Positions 44,270-53,056 of a stretch of 64,000 nt of DNA are shown piece after piece. This stretch comes from Oscillibacter valericigenes Sjm18-20. GTDB taxonomy: Bacteria > Bacillota > Clostridia > Oscillospirales > Oscillospiraceae. A model generated the notes under the pieces. That model searched no databases, was not told where the DNA came from, and was given only the letters and a program-made list of their open reading frames with translations. The position numbers and the translations under genes were made by a program. The stretch is from contig AP012044.1 in the NCBI GenBank assembly GCA_000283575.1, positions 310,001-374,000 on the forward strand. The letters run 5' to 3'. The stretch's first letter is position 1; each line of letters starts with the position of its first letter.

Positions 44270-44302
44270 CCTGCCCGCCGAATCCGGCGGGCAGGGTCTT
44301 TC
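44270..44302 (+). terminator. Rho-independent terminator of the nifJ operon
   Basis: CCTGCCCGCCG and CGGCGGGCAGG form an 11-bp GC-rich stem with an AATC loop, followed by GTCTTTCTAT. It ends the 34431-44166 transcription unit. Confidence 0.8.
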
Positions 44303-44632
44303 TATACAGCCATCCCGAAATAGCGAAAGGACAGTGACGTCATAACGTGCACAATTTTTCTTCTGCTGACCTTTTCCCTCGTAACCGTCAAACCTGAGTA
44401 CGTAAGTAAGCTGGTTACCGTTTCAAATGCCCATCGTTTTTTTGATTATTTTATCAATGCCAGCAATTTAAGAGGAAATTAACGCGATACTAAAAATTAT
44501 TCACGAGAATTGTACAAAAAGCGAATTGGCAAAAGAAACTGGCTCCTAAAATAGTAAGGATATAGAAAACGCAGACTCCTTGCGACGATGGACGTCAATA
44601 TGTGCAGCTATTTAGGTCAGGAACATCCCGGC
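44303..44632. other. Gene-free stretch
   Basis: 330 bp between the terminator and the next promoter. I see no convincing gene on either strand and no strong hairpin or repeat. Confidence 0.5.
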
Positions 44633-44660
44633 TTGACAAATACATTTTTTATCATATAAT
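44633..44660 (+). promoter_or_regulatory. Promoter of the ilvD-like gene
   Basis: TTGACA (44633-44638), 16-bp spacer, TATAAT (44655-44660): near-consensus sigma-A promoter. Expected start near 44667, giving a leader of about 145 bp containing the operator at 44706. Confidence 0.85.
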
Positions 44661-44705
44661 AGAGATATATGTGTAAATATTTTTTACTTTTATAATTGGA
44701 ATACG

Positions 44706-44722
44706 CTTCCTCTCTGCGGAAT
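44706..44722. promoter_or_regulatory. Putative IclR operator upstream of the ilvD-like gene
   Basis: CTTCCTCTCTGCGGAAT, same TTCC-N7-GGAA spacing as at 33180; an additional TTGGAAT lies at 44696. It sits about 40 bp after the predicted transcription start, the same geometry as in front of nifJ. Confidence 0.65.
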
Positions 44723-44812
44723 CGTAGAGTTGGAATGAGGCTGTCGTCAATGTCCTTTATTGATTTCGTATTAAGATAAATTTGGGCAACTTGCCTTTTA
44801 AGGAGATTGAAT

Positions 44813-46534
44813 ATGGAACAGAAAAGTGCAAAAGAAAGACTTCTGTGGGCACAGTTCGACGCGCTGGAAATGGGAAGCGGCTGGGATGATACAGATATCG
44901 TCAAGCCGCAGATCATGATTGAGGATGTTTACGGTGACTCTCACCCAGGAAGCGTCCATCTGCATCAGCTTGCCGAACAGGCCAAGTACGGGGTCTTGGA
45001 GAAGGGTGGCTTTCCCGCCCAATATCATACCACCGACATTTGTGACGGCTGTGCGCAGGGCCACGACGGCATGAACATTGTGTTGGCTTCACGCGAGGCC
45101 ATTGCCAACATGGTGGAGGTCCACGCCTCCGCTGTTCCTTGGGACGGCATGATCCTGTCTGCCAGCTGTGACAAATCCATTCCAGCCCATCTGAAAGCGG
45201 CCGCCCGCATGGACATTCCCTGTATCTTTGTCCCTGGCGGTTCCATGCGCCCCGGCCCCAACATGACCACTTCTCTGGTCGCCGGGGAAATCTCCCTAAG
45301 GGAAAGGCGCAAGGACGCTATTCAACCTCAGGAGATCCGAGACTATAAGCTGACCGGATGTCCTTCCGTGGGGGCCTGTACTTTCCTGGGAACCGCCTCC
45401 ACAATGCAGTGCATGGCGGAGGCCCTCGGTATGACGCTTCCCGGCGCTGCCCTGGTCCCCGCGACGATGCGTGATATTCTGCAGTATGCTCGCTATGCGG
45501 GACGCAAGATCATGGAGTTAGCCAAGAAGAGTATTATTCCCAGTCAGATTATGACCCCCGCTGCTTTCCGCAATGCCATCATCATCCACAGCGCCATTGG
45601 CGGCTCCACCAATGCCACGATCCATCTGCCCTCTATTGCCCGCGAGCTGGGCTACGATCTGCCCATCGAACTGTTTGATGAGATCAACCATCAGGTACCG
45701 CATCTGGGCAATATCAATCCCTCTGGTACGCAGCTGACCGAGTCCTTCTGGTTTGCAGGCGGCATTCCTATGGTGCAATGGATGCTGCGCGATATGTTGG
45801 ATCTGAACGTGATGACCGTTACCGGAAAGACACTGGGCGAAAATCTGGAAGATCTGCGCCGAGACAACTGGTTCAACCGAAACCTTGGGTACCTTGCAAA
45901 CTACCACCTGACGCGTGAGCAAGTCATTTTCCCCATAGAAAAGGTTCCGGAGATGGGCAGCATTGCAATCATGAAGGGCAACATTGCACCTGAAGGCAGC
46001 GTCTTAAAGTACTCCGCCTGCGCCAAGAAACAGCGAGAGGTGGTCAATGCCGTCGCCCGGGTGTTCAACTGTGAGGAGGACGCCCACGACGCAGTCGTCA
46101 ACAATCAGATTAATCCCGGCGAAGTTGTCATCATTCGCTATGAGGGGCCCCGCGGATGCGGTATGCCCGAGATGCTTATGACGACGGAAGCCATTGTTTG
46201 CGACGAGCGCATTAACGGGTCCGTCGCCCTTATTACCGATGGTCGCTTTTCAGGGGCTACACGCGGCGCCGCTATCGGCCATGTAAGTCCTGAGGCCGCA
46301 GCAGGAGGACTCATTGCCTTTATTGAAGAGGGTGACCTAATCTCCTACAGCGTGGAGAATCGCTCTCTCAACATGACCGGCATTCATGGAAAACCCTGTT
46401 TGATTGAGGAAGCCACGGCAGTTCTTAAAGAACGTTCTAAGGCAGGGATTCTTCCCAGAGAACCTCGTAAAGGCTTCTATAAGCTCTATACGGAACACGC
46501 GATCTCCGCAATGAAAGGCGCAGGTTTGGAATAA
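44813..46534 (+). CDS. IlvD/Edd-family dehydratase
   Basis: 573 residues from ATG 44813 (AAGGAG 7 bp upstream). Iron-sulfur-dependent dehydratase of the dihydroxy-acid/sugar-acid family. Cluster and metal residues visible: [51 protein letters not shown]. The C-terminal domain has [19 protein letters not shown] and [20 protein letters not shown]. It would convert a 2,3-dihydroxy acid (branched-chain intermediate or an aldonic acid) to a 2-keto acid. No ilv genes are nearby, and the gene shares an operator with the TRAP importer, so a sugar-acid substrate is favoured. IlvD itself is not excluded. Confidence 0.85.
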   Translation: MEQKSAKERLLWAQFDALEMGSGWDDTDIVKPQIMIEDVYGDSHPGSVHLHQLAEQAKYGVLEKGGFPAQYHTTDICDGCAQGHDGMNIVLASREAIANMVEVHASAVPWDGMILSASCDKSIPAHLKAAARMDIPCIFVPGGSMRPGPNMTTSLVAGEISLRERRKDAIQPQEIRDYKLTGCPSVGACTFLGTASTMQCMAEALGMTLPGAALVPATMRDILQYARYAGRKIMELAKKSIIPSQIMTPAAFRNAIIIHSAIGGSTNATIHLPSIARELGYDLPIELFDEINHQVPHLGNINPSGTQLTESFWFAGGIPMVQWMLRDMLDLNVMTVTGKTLGENLEDLRRDNWFNRNLGYLANYHLTREQVIFPIEKVPEMGSIAIMKGNIAPEGSVLKYSACAKKQREVVNAVARVFNCEEDAHDAVVNNQINPGEVVIIRYEGPRGCGMPEMLMTTEAIVCDERINGSVALITDGRFSGATRGAAIGHVSPEAAAGGLIAFIEEGDLISYSVENRSLNMTGIHGKPCLIEEATAVLKERSKAGILPREPRKGFYKLYTEHAISAMKGAGLE

Positions 46535-46771
46535 GCAGCTGCTTCTTTCCGCTAATCCGGATTCGCAGATCCGTTGACAGTAAGTAAAACGACGAGCCGT
46601 TTAAGGCAGCGGCTTCATTTACTTAAGGCATGAGCACAGCCCTCCGGCAGGTAAACAATATGCTACCCTTATTAAGATAAGCTTGTGAGAAACCCCAGCG
46701 GTAGGAAAAATAATGCCGCTGGGGTCGTCGCATAAGCATATAAGAAAAACACGACCATCTTATGGTTGTGT
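46535..46771. other. Gene-free stretch with two hairpins
   Basis: An imperfect stem around GAGCCG/CGGCTTC (about 46590-46615, flanked by AGTAAA/TTTACT) may terminate the dehydratase transcript. A 10-bp stem ACCCCAGCGG/CCGCTGGGGT occupies 46692-46725. The AACCAT-type hairpin next to the IS end is at 46751-46770. Confidence 0.5.
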
Positions 46772-48342
46772 TCAGCCGGTAGACAAAACGCCGTTTGGGA
46801 TTCAGACCCAAGCGGCGTTTTTCATGCGAATAATCGAATTGGGAACAAATAGCAGGAAAAAGAGAAAGGGGAAATCGTATTTGGGCTTGAACCTGGGGTC
46901 TTCCGATTTCCAGATTGCCAGCTTTTTGAGATTCATGCAGGCGAAAGTGAGCAAAGCCTGCATCGTCACGTTGGCTTTGCCCCGTAAGGTAGTATATCTC
47001 AACCCATGTTTTTCTTTTGCGTCGGCGAAAACCCGTTCGATGGTTTCCGCACGCTCCCGGTAAATTGCTTTTCCCCGCGGTGTGTGGCGAAAATCTTCCG
47101 CGACGTCCAGATCGTTCGCCCATACATGCCGCGTTACAGTTTTCTGACAGTTCCTACTCTGCGTGCACTGCGCCCGTTTCGGACAGCATTTGCAGATTTT
47201 GGGGTCGCTTTTGTATTCCCGGTATCCGTCACGGTTTGTGGTTGAGTAGCGCAGAACCTGGTTGTTTGGGCAGAGAACACAGTCGTAATATTGGTCGTAT
47301 ACATATTCGTAGGGCTTGAAATATCCTTTTTTGCTCATCGGCCTTTTGTAAGGCAAAACCGGAATTCGGTGGTCGTCCAGAATCTGTTTGCAGATATATG
47401 GGATCTTGTAACCAGCGTCGGCAACAACGTACTTGATTTCAGGGAACGTGGCCTTTACTTTGTCATAAATGCTTTTGAACATCACGCTGTCATAGACGTT
47501 GGCGGGGGAAAGTTCTACGCCAAGGATGAAGTTGTGCCGGTCGCAGGCTGTGTGCGCGGTGTAGGCGAAACATTTTCCATGCTCCCCTTTGTGGAACATG
47601 CCGCACTCCGGATCGGTGGTGCTTTTTTCGATCTCTTTAGTCTGTCCGGCCCCGCCGCCTTTTCCCGAGTCGTCATCGTCAAATGGCTTTTTCCCATGAA
47701 CCTCCCGGTCCTTGCTGATTTCCTCCATCAGCTCTTTTTGGTAATGCTGGGCCTCTTCCTGAACCTGCACCTTCATTTTCCTGTTTCGGCTGGCGCTGGC
47801 CTTGATATGCCTGGAATCAATGAACACCGCCTTCGGGTCCACATACTTCAGCTTCACCGCTTCCAGCAGGATACGGGCGAATATTTTCTCAAAAATATCG
47901 GTGCCCTCAAACCGCCGGGAATAATTTTTTCCAAAGGTCGTAAAATGAGGGATCGGATCGTTCCAGTCATATCCCAAAAACCAGCGATATGCCGCATTGA
48001 CCTCGATTTCTTTGATCGTCTGCCGCATGCTGCGGATTCCAAATAGATACTGGATGAACACGATCTTGAACAGCACTACAGGATCAATACTTGGACGGCC
48101 CGTATCTTCGCTGTACCTGCCTTTCACCAAATCATATATGAAACTGAAATCAATTGCTTTTTCGATTTTCCTGAGAAGATGGTCTTTTGGAACCAAATCC
48201 TCCATGCAGTAAAAGCCGATCTGCTTCCGGCTGTCTTCACCTTTTTGGTTCACCATCTTTTATCACCTGCTTCTATTTTACCATCTTCTAAGCACTAAAA
48301 AAAGACAAAGCATCATTTCTCTGATACTTTGTCTACAGGCTG
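46772..48342. mobile_element. IS1182-family element (pair), copy 2, intact
   Basis: 1571 bp, inverted relative to copy 1 at 28500. Ends TCAGCCGGTAGACAAA (left) and, reverse-complemented, CAGCCTGTAGACAAAG (right). Nearly identical to copy 1 but without its two deletions. The right end abuts a perfect terminator hairpin (48343-48366). The transposase is intact, so it could mobilise itself and copy 1. Confidence 0.88.
46802..48256 (-). CDS. IS1182-family DDE transposase
   Basis: 484 residues, intact. N-terminal domain VNQKGEDSRKQIGFYCMEDL to FGIRSMRQTIKEIEVNAAYR. Catalytic core: first Asp in DPKAVFIDSRHIKASASRNR, second Asp in IKYVVADAGYKIPYICKQIL, a Cys-rich zinc-like insert (CVLCPNNQVL, CKCCPKRAQC), and Glu in AETIERVFADAKEKHGLRYT. 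An Asp/Gly-rich insert (PFDDDDSGKGGGAGQ) is unusual but shared with copy 1. Start ATG 48256 is preceded by an AGCAGGTG-type site. Confidence 0.93.
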   Translation of the reverse strand: MVNQKGEDSRKQIGFYCMEDLVPKDHLLRKIEKAIDFSFIYDLVKGRYSEDTGRPSIDPVVLFKIVFIQYLFGIRSMRQTIKEIEVNAAYRWFLGYDWNDPIPHFTTFGKNYSRRFEGTDIFEKIFARILLEAVKLKYVDPKAVFIDSRHIKASASRNRKMKVQVQEEAQHYQKELMEEISKDREVHGKKPFDDDDSGKGGGAGQTKEIEKSTTDPECGMFHKGEHGKCFAYTAHTACDRHNFILGVELSPANVYDSVMFKSIYDKVKATFPEIKYVVADAGYKIPYICKQILDDHRIPVLPYKRPMSKKGYFKPYEYVYDQYYDCVLCPNNQVLRYSTTNRDGYREYKSDPKICKCCPKRAQCTQSRNCQKTVTRHVWANDLDVAEDFRHTPRGKAIYRERAETIERVFADAKEKHGLRYTTLRGKANVTMQALLTFACMNLKKLAIWKSEDPRFKPKYDFPFLFFLLFVPNSIIRMKNAAWV

Positions 48343-48373
48343 GGGAGGCTTTTGCAAAAGCCTCCCTTTTTTT
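48343..48373 (+). terminator. Perfect palindromic terminator beside the IS end
   Basis: GGGAGGCTTTTG followed by its exact reverse complement, then TTTTTTT. It directly abuts the right end of the IS1182-family copy. Confidence 0.8.
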
Positions 48374-48405
48374 GGATGATTGGGTTTTGTACTTCAGACA
48401 TGTCA

Positions 48406-48424
48406 TAAACAAACTGCGCATCTC
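48406..48424. repeat. Cassette-border site
   Basis: TAAACAAACTGCGCATCTC, a variant of the border core, placed 3' of the XRE-type gene at 48476. Confidence 0.6.
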
Positions 48425-48475
48425 GATAAACGGGAATTTTAAAGTCTGAATTGTACCCCAAAAAGTAGAGCAGTT

Positions 48476-48985
48476 TTATACTTCCTTCCATGTCAAGAAA
48501 ATTCCAACGATTGCCCCTATAAGGACAATCGGCGCTAACCTGACAAACAGCCATTCAAATGCGTGAAAAGCTACTCCGGCAACGGCGGTTTCAGGGTCAC
48601 TATAATTCCAACCTAAGTAAGGACTATTTAATGCTATTAAGACTGCAGAAATTGTTACTATGACCGCACACAATGAGATAAGTAGCCAATGAAACGTTTT
48701 TCGTCTTGTGGTCTTCCTTTGTGCGAGTTGTAAGTTTATAATCTCCAGTTTTTCGGAAATCACTTTTAAGGCATCAACCTTCGACTCAATAACAGTTTCT
48801 CCAAGCAAAGTGCTTACGGATGTTTCAAGCACCTCTGATATGGAAATCAACATATCAGAATCAGGGACTGACAATCCTTGCTCCCATTTAGAGATTGTTT
48901 GTCGCACCACATTCAGCTTGATAGCAAGCTCTTCTTGCGAAAGTCCTTTTGATTTTCTGATTGCTTTAATGTTTTCATTTAACAT
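48476..48985 (-). CDS. XRE-type helix-turn-helix protein with C-terminal membrane segments
   Basis: 169 residues. N-terminal Cro/C1 helix-turn-helix (IKAIRKSKGLSQEELAIKLN, VVRQTISKWEQGLSVPDSDM). A coiled linker follows, then two membrane helices (FHWLLISLCAVIVTISAVLI and LAPIVLIGAIVGIFLTW). Such membrane-tethered XRE regulators are common in Firmicutes. The start ATG 48985 follows AAGGAGG, with TATAAT just upstream. It lies alone with a border site after its stop codon, like the array genes at 9-27 kb. Confidence 0.85.
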   Translation of the reverse strand: MLNENIKAIRKSKGLSQEELAIKLNVVRQTISKWEQGLSVPDSDMLISISEVLETSVSTLLGETVIESKVDALKVISEKLEIINLQLAQRKTTRRKTFHWLLISLCAVIVTISAVLIALNSPYLGWNYSDPETAVAGVAFHAFEWLFVRLAPIVLIGAIVGIFLTWKEV

Positions 48986-49100
48986 TAGGGATGACCTCCT
49001 TATATTATAGAGTAATAGTTATTAGAGCCCCTTTTCAAGGGCTGTGTGCTACACTGTAAGGGATGCTGAGGATTGGTGAGAACCCGCTGGAGGTTTTGCT

Positions 49101-49528
49101 ATGATTTCTGTTGGAATCGACATCGCCAAGGACAAGCACGACTGCTTCATCGTCTGCTCGGAAGGAGAAGTTCTCGCGGATGTGTTTACCATTTCAAACA
49201 GCATCGATGGCTTTCACTGCCTGCTGCAAAAAATTGGGGACTGTACTTCGCCTCAGGACAAAATAAAAGTAGGACTACATATCAATCCGGGCAACTCAAA
49301 AACTGCTATGCCTGTATGGAAAAACGAGGTTCCAGATACCTGCGTTACGCCATATTCAATGCCACAAAGTATGTCTGCCTTTGGGACCCGACATTTTCTG
49401 CCTACCTTGCAAAGAAACGGGCGGAAGGCAAGCTTTACAATGTCGCTATATCCCATGCCGCCAAGAAGCTGGTGCGGCTGATCTATGCAATGGAGAAATC
49501 CAGAGAGCCCTACCGCTTGGCAGCGTAA
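49101..49528 (+). pseudogene. IS110-family transposase remnant, internally deleted
   Basis: The N-terminal DEDD start MISVGIDIAKDKHDCFIVCS runs to about residue 60 (QDKIKVGLH). It is then joined out of frame to the C-terminal part (MEKRGSRYLRYAIFNATKYV, then KLYNVAISHAAKKLVRLIYA). About two thirds of the protein is missing. A different IS110 type from the one at 53057. Confidence 0.8.
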
Positions 49529-49726
49529 CTTTCACTTAATAGCCCGCCTGGCGTCTCAGCAGACGCCTGCTTTGCTATACCCTTTTTAAACCATCCGTCT
49601 TTTGACCACCATCCTCAGTTTCAGGGTTGACTTTTATTAGTTAATCTTTCTTTCAGTCGTTAACACTATTGTATGAGGAACTGCCCGTTGCTACAAGCAA
49701 CGCATATTAACATTCAAGTTTTATAG

Positions 49727-50008
49727 TCGTGGTATGCTGTTGAGTATGTTGGCGAGGAAGAACTAAAGCCTGGTAAATTGTTCTCGGCATCATCTATTTA
49801 TCCAACGAAAAGACAAACCCCGATTTCCCAGGCCGCGATATTCTCTTTTCTTCAAATCATGAAGGGTGTATCTATTCCAAAAGGTGTCGTTGTGACTGGC
49901 CGGGGAACAGATGATTACACACAATATACAGCTTTGATAAATACAAGCAGCGGAGAATATTTCTTTAATACTTATAAAAATTTGCAAATAAAAAAGGTGA
50001 GCCTTTGA
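49727..50008 (+). pseudogene. C-terminal fragment of a choloylglycine-hydrolase-like enzyme
   Basis: Open from a TAG at 49724, encoding WYAVEYVGEEELKPGKLFSA, then SIYPTKRQTPISQAAIFSFL and ALINTSSGEYFFNTYKNLQI. This matches the C-terminal end of linear amide C-N hydrolases (bile salt hydrolase/penicillin V acylase family). The N-terminal nucleophile Cys domain is absent and no ribosome binding site is present. The gene-free stretch before it (49529-49726) holds no other feature. Confidence 0.6.
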
Positions 50009-50215
50009 GCTCCCGAAACATCTTCCACCGCATTTGTTGATTTGGGAGGGATAATGCAGCCCATGACCTTTGAAAAACTATAACAGATAGAAATTGCCGG
50101 CGGAATGATGACGATTTTTAATCAGCGGTTAAACTATGTACTCTGTCCAAATTGCAAGCATGTTCGAAAACCCAATTCAAACGGACCCGTTTTATAAACA
50201 ATCAGTTTGAGCCTT

Positions 50216-50246
50216 CTTCGCATAGTGTAAACATTATGCCAAGCTC
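50216..50246. repeat. Cassette-border site
   Basis: CTTCGCATAGTGTAAAC then ATTATGCCAAGCTC; same long form as at 10097 and 10839. The preceding 50009-50215 has only a 30-codon open stretch with one CPNC pair (50104-50196), too weak to call. Confidence 0.65.
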
Positions 50247-50324
50247 ATATCAGTCGGCATATATTTGCGGTTTCATCAGAAGCCTGTATTTGCTCTCGAA
50301 CCATTGAGAGGGGGCTTACACGAC

Positions 50325-50353
50325 TTGACGCATTTTTGAGTTTGTGATATATT
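50325..50353 (+). promoter_or_regulatory. Probable promoter for the 50402-50990 gene pair
   Basis: TTGACG at 50325-50330 and TATATT at 50348-50353 with a 17-bp spacer, 48 bp before the first start codon. Confidence 0.6.
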
Positions 50354-50401
50354 TATACCATAAGATACAAACACATCACAAATAACAGAGGGGGAAATTC
50401 T

Positions 50402-50788
50402 ATGCTATCATTCAGTAAAAAGTATCTAATCCAAAAATGTTTAACGGGAGCCACTCTCATTATGCTTGGCTGCGCAAATGCATTTTTTTCGACATCATTG
50501 AGTTGGTTAGTATATTCATTTTTGGTTTTATATGCCGTCGGCATGATCTGGAGCGTTATAATGAAGGGGGAGCCAGAAGATGAGCGTGCTATAGATAATA
50601 TTCGAAAAGCAAAAAGCCATCTATACAATTTGTTTTTGATACTGATAATAACAAACGCGGTATTTTCGCGATGGAATGGAGAATCTTTTGAGTTGACGGG
50701 AAGTGCGCTTCTTATCATGTTTGGCCTTTTACAAATTGGGGAATATTTTCATTTTTTAAGATTTGAAAAGAGCAACTCTAATGAGTAG
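50402..50788 (+). CDS. Hypothetical membrane protein paired with an XRE regulator
   Basis: 128 residues with about four hydrophobic helices (KCLTGATLIMLGCANAFF, LSWLVYSFLVLYAVGMIW, LYNLFLILIITNAVF, ALLIMFGLLQIGEYFHFL). A conserved-looking cytosolic KGEPEDERAIDNIRKAKSH loop resembles DUF2178-type proteins. Start behind GAGGGGGAAATTC. Its stop overlaps the start of the following regulator, so they are translated together; this small pair is widespread in Firmicutes. Function unknown. Confidence 0.7.
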   Translation: MLSFSKKYLIQKCLTGATLIMLGCANAFFSTSLSWLVYSFLVLYAVGMIWSVIMKGEPEDERAIDNIRKAKSHLYNLFLILIITNAVFSRWNGESFELTGSALLIMFGLLQIGEYFHFLRFEKSNSNE

Positions 50789-50990
50789 GCTGAGGACATT
50801 TCTTCCGGTTTATCGCGCCGAAAAAAGTATGAAGCAGGAAGAGCTTGCGGCATTAGTCAAAGTCCGGAGGGAGACGATTAGCCGATTGGAAAAAGGCTTG
50901 TATAATCCTTCCTTGAAACTGGCGATGGATATTGCAAAGGTTTTCGATATGCCAGTGGAAAAATTATTTGAGTTTTATGAAGAAGACTGA
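50781..50990 (+). CDS. XRE-family regulator (YozG/Xre type)
   Basis: 69 residues, almost entirely a Cro/C1 helix-turn-helix: LRTFLPVYRAEKSMKQEELA, LVKVRRETISRLEKGLYNPS, LKLAMDIAKVFDMPVEKLFE. The ATG at 50781 overlaps the stop of the membrane protein gene (ATGAGTAG). It probably represses its own two-gene operon. Short length is normal for this group. Confidence 0.88.
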   Translation: MSRLRTFLPVYRAEKSMKQEELAALVKVRRETISRLEKGLYNPSLKLAMDIAKVFDMPVEKLFEFYEED

Positions 50991-51175
50991 TAATTTGTTA
51001 TAAAACAACAGGCGGGAAATAGTCTGCCACGACTATCTCATCCGCCATCGTGCGGTGTTGCCTTAATTATAAAAGCTTTTATTTGGATCTCTGTCAATTT
51101 CTGGTTAAAACAGAATAACGTGTTCATATCCACTTTTCAACAGAACATTTCTACAAACTAAATAACTCGTTTTCC

Positions 51176-51496
51176 TCAAAAAGCATGGATGGTTCGCGTA
51201 CCCGCTTTGCATCTCCCACCTTGCAGAGTGCCTTTGGGAATATAAATTTCGTCACCTGCATACAAACTCGTTTCTTTTCCATCTATTGTGACAACATATT
51301 CTCCAGATAAACAGTCCATGTATTCATCATAATCATGCATATGTTCTTTTGACGTTCTGTCAGCTAAGCAAGTCCGGAAAGCCATTTGACTTCCGTCTTG
51401 AGCAGTATAATAGTACCCATCGATATCTGGCGTGTTTTGCTGCTGAGTTGGTACTTGATTCTTGTTTCTTTTCATGAAGTCAGGGAAATTATCCAT
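51176..51496 (-). CDS. Cupin-domain protein
   Basis: 106 residues. One cupin barrel: DGSQMAFRTCLADRTSKEHM, HDYDEYMDCLSGEYVVTIDG (motif 1 with two His and Glu), then LYAGDEIYIPKGTLQGGRCK (motif 2; the usual His is replaced, LQGGRCKAG). It would bind a metal or small ligand in the cytosol. The start ATG has AAAGGAGCTTTTA. It lies immediately beside the miniature element C, which forms its upstream flank. Role unknown. Confidence 0.75.
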   Translation of the reverse strand: MDNFPDFMKRNKNQVPTQQQNTPDIDGYYYTAQDGSQMAFRTCLADRTSKEHMHDYDEYMDCLSGEYVVTIDGKETSLYAGDEIYIPKGTLQGGRCKAGTRTIHAF

Positions 51497-51582
51497 TAAA
51501 AGCTCCTTTCATCCATTTGTAGCACTTTATATAAAATACATGCAATTTACAGCAACCCATTATATGGTATGTAGTAAACAAA

Positions 51583-51924
51583 GCACTAACCCCCTTCGGC
51601 GGTGGTATTGACAGGAATTTCGACTGCTGATAAAATAGCGACATAACATAAACAACGTAGCCTCTAAAGAAAAACGGCTGGAACGATACCAGTGGAGGTT
51701 TATTTGTTGCGCCTAAAAGTATAATTTCTCTTTTTCCTATACGCTGCAAACCTTGATTCGCAAGGCTTTTGCGGATACTATACTTGTCAGAAATTAAGCA
51801 AGAGAAATTATACTTTCCCCATAGATGGCGGTTTCGTGCTATGGAATTATCCAAACAAAGGCAGTTGAGATTTTTCTTCTCGACTGCTCTTTTTGTGCCT
51901 TTGCTCGGATAATTTGCTACTCAT
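51583..51924. repeat. IS91-related miniature element, copy C
   Basis: 342 bp, same ends and body as copy B at 11984. Left end GCACTAACCCCCTTCGGCGG, preceded by TAAACAAA. Right end hairpin AATTATCC/GGATAATT then GCTACTCATT, followed by ATACGAAGTTC. It is inserted in or beside the 3' end of the MocR-like gene, supplying its last codons. Confidence 0.82.
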
Positions 51925-53056
51925 TATACGAAGTTCCTAGGTCCCATGGGATCACATGGATACTTCGTGTTTCGGAACTGCCGCTGCGGACAGCGGCCGC
52001 TTCCAAAGAGCTGCTGCTCCAGTCCTCCGGCAGTTCAAGCCAGGCAAACAGATTATCTGGTTGAGGATAATCTGCCAGCTTACTCCGCATAAGATTTGCC
52101 CGCCGTTTAATTTCATTGCGTTTAGCCTCAATGATCTCTCTGGCCAGGCTACTGAAAATACATTTGCACACAATCTCCGCGTTGAGCGTTGGAGCCATCA
52201 TAACAGTGTCCACGACAGCCTGCGAAATCCGGCCGTAAAAACGTGCAGGTGAGACCAAAAACGAAATGCTGAGACCCGAGCAAAACGCCTTGGAAGTCCC
52301 GGCGATATAAAAACTTTGATCTGGCAGAAGCGCCGATAAGGGAGTTGTCCCCTGCGGTGAAAGGAAACCATACAGGTCATCTTCAATTAAAAGCAGGCTA
52401 TGCCGCTGAATGATACGTGCAATCTCCTCTCTCCGCTGCCACGACATTATTGAGTTGGTTGGATTCTGCAGACGCCCAACCGTATAAACACCCTTTATAT
52501 CGCCGTGGGAGCAGACTGGCTCCAAGCTTTCTGGAATTATGCCCTCTCGATCCATTAAAACAGCCTCAAGCCGGATTCCTAAACGTCTCGCCGCCGTCTT
52601 AAAACCCGGATACGTAATGCAGTCCACTGCAATTTTATCACCGGCCTCAAATACAGGGGAGAGGATGCAGTTGAAAGCATGCTGCGTACCGGCTGTTATA
52701 ATAACATGGTCGGCATCGGTATCAACACCAAGCTGTCTAATCCACTCTGTACCGGTTTGCCTATGTTGGTATAAACCCTGCGGCGGTGTATACTTCATAA
52801 AATCCCGCAGATTCCTGTCAGCGATAACCTTGTTTAGCAGCGGTTCAATGTCCGGCTCTATGGAGTACAGGGGCAGCGCGAGTCCCATCTCAATCAGATG
52901 ATTGCTCCCGGTATCCATGTTAATCAGCGCGGGATTTCTGCCCAGATCGGACGTGATAAATGTCCCCTTTCCAACCGTTGCCGTGATTAATCCCCGCTTC
53001 TCTGCTTCCTGATAGGCTCTTGTGACCGTTGTGACATTGACGCCAATGGTCTTTTC
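51917..53056 (-). pseudogene. MocR-type (GntR/aminotransferase) regulator, truncated at both ends
   Basis: Remaining part: the end of a GntR winged helix (IGVNVTTVTRAYQEAEKRGL, ITATVGKGTFITSD) and most of a fold-type-I aminotransferase domain (DHVIITAGTQHAFNCILSPV, KIAVDCITYPGFKTAARRLG, LLIEDDLYGFL, YIAGTSKAFCSGLSISFLVS with the PLP-Lys). The first 50 or so residues are replaced by the IS110 element at 53057. The C-terminal 20 or so are replaced by the end of repeat C, whose bases provide the stop. Full MocR proteins are about 460-480 residues; 380 remain. Confidence 0.85.

Noticed and set aside
50104-50196. 30-codon open stretch with one CPNC pair
   Set aside because: Too short, no good ribosome binding site, probably a remnant.
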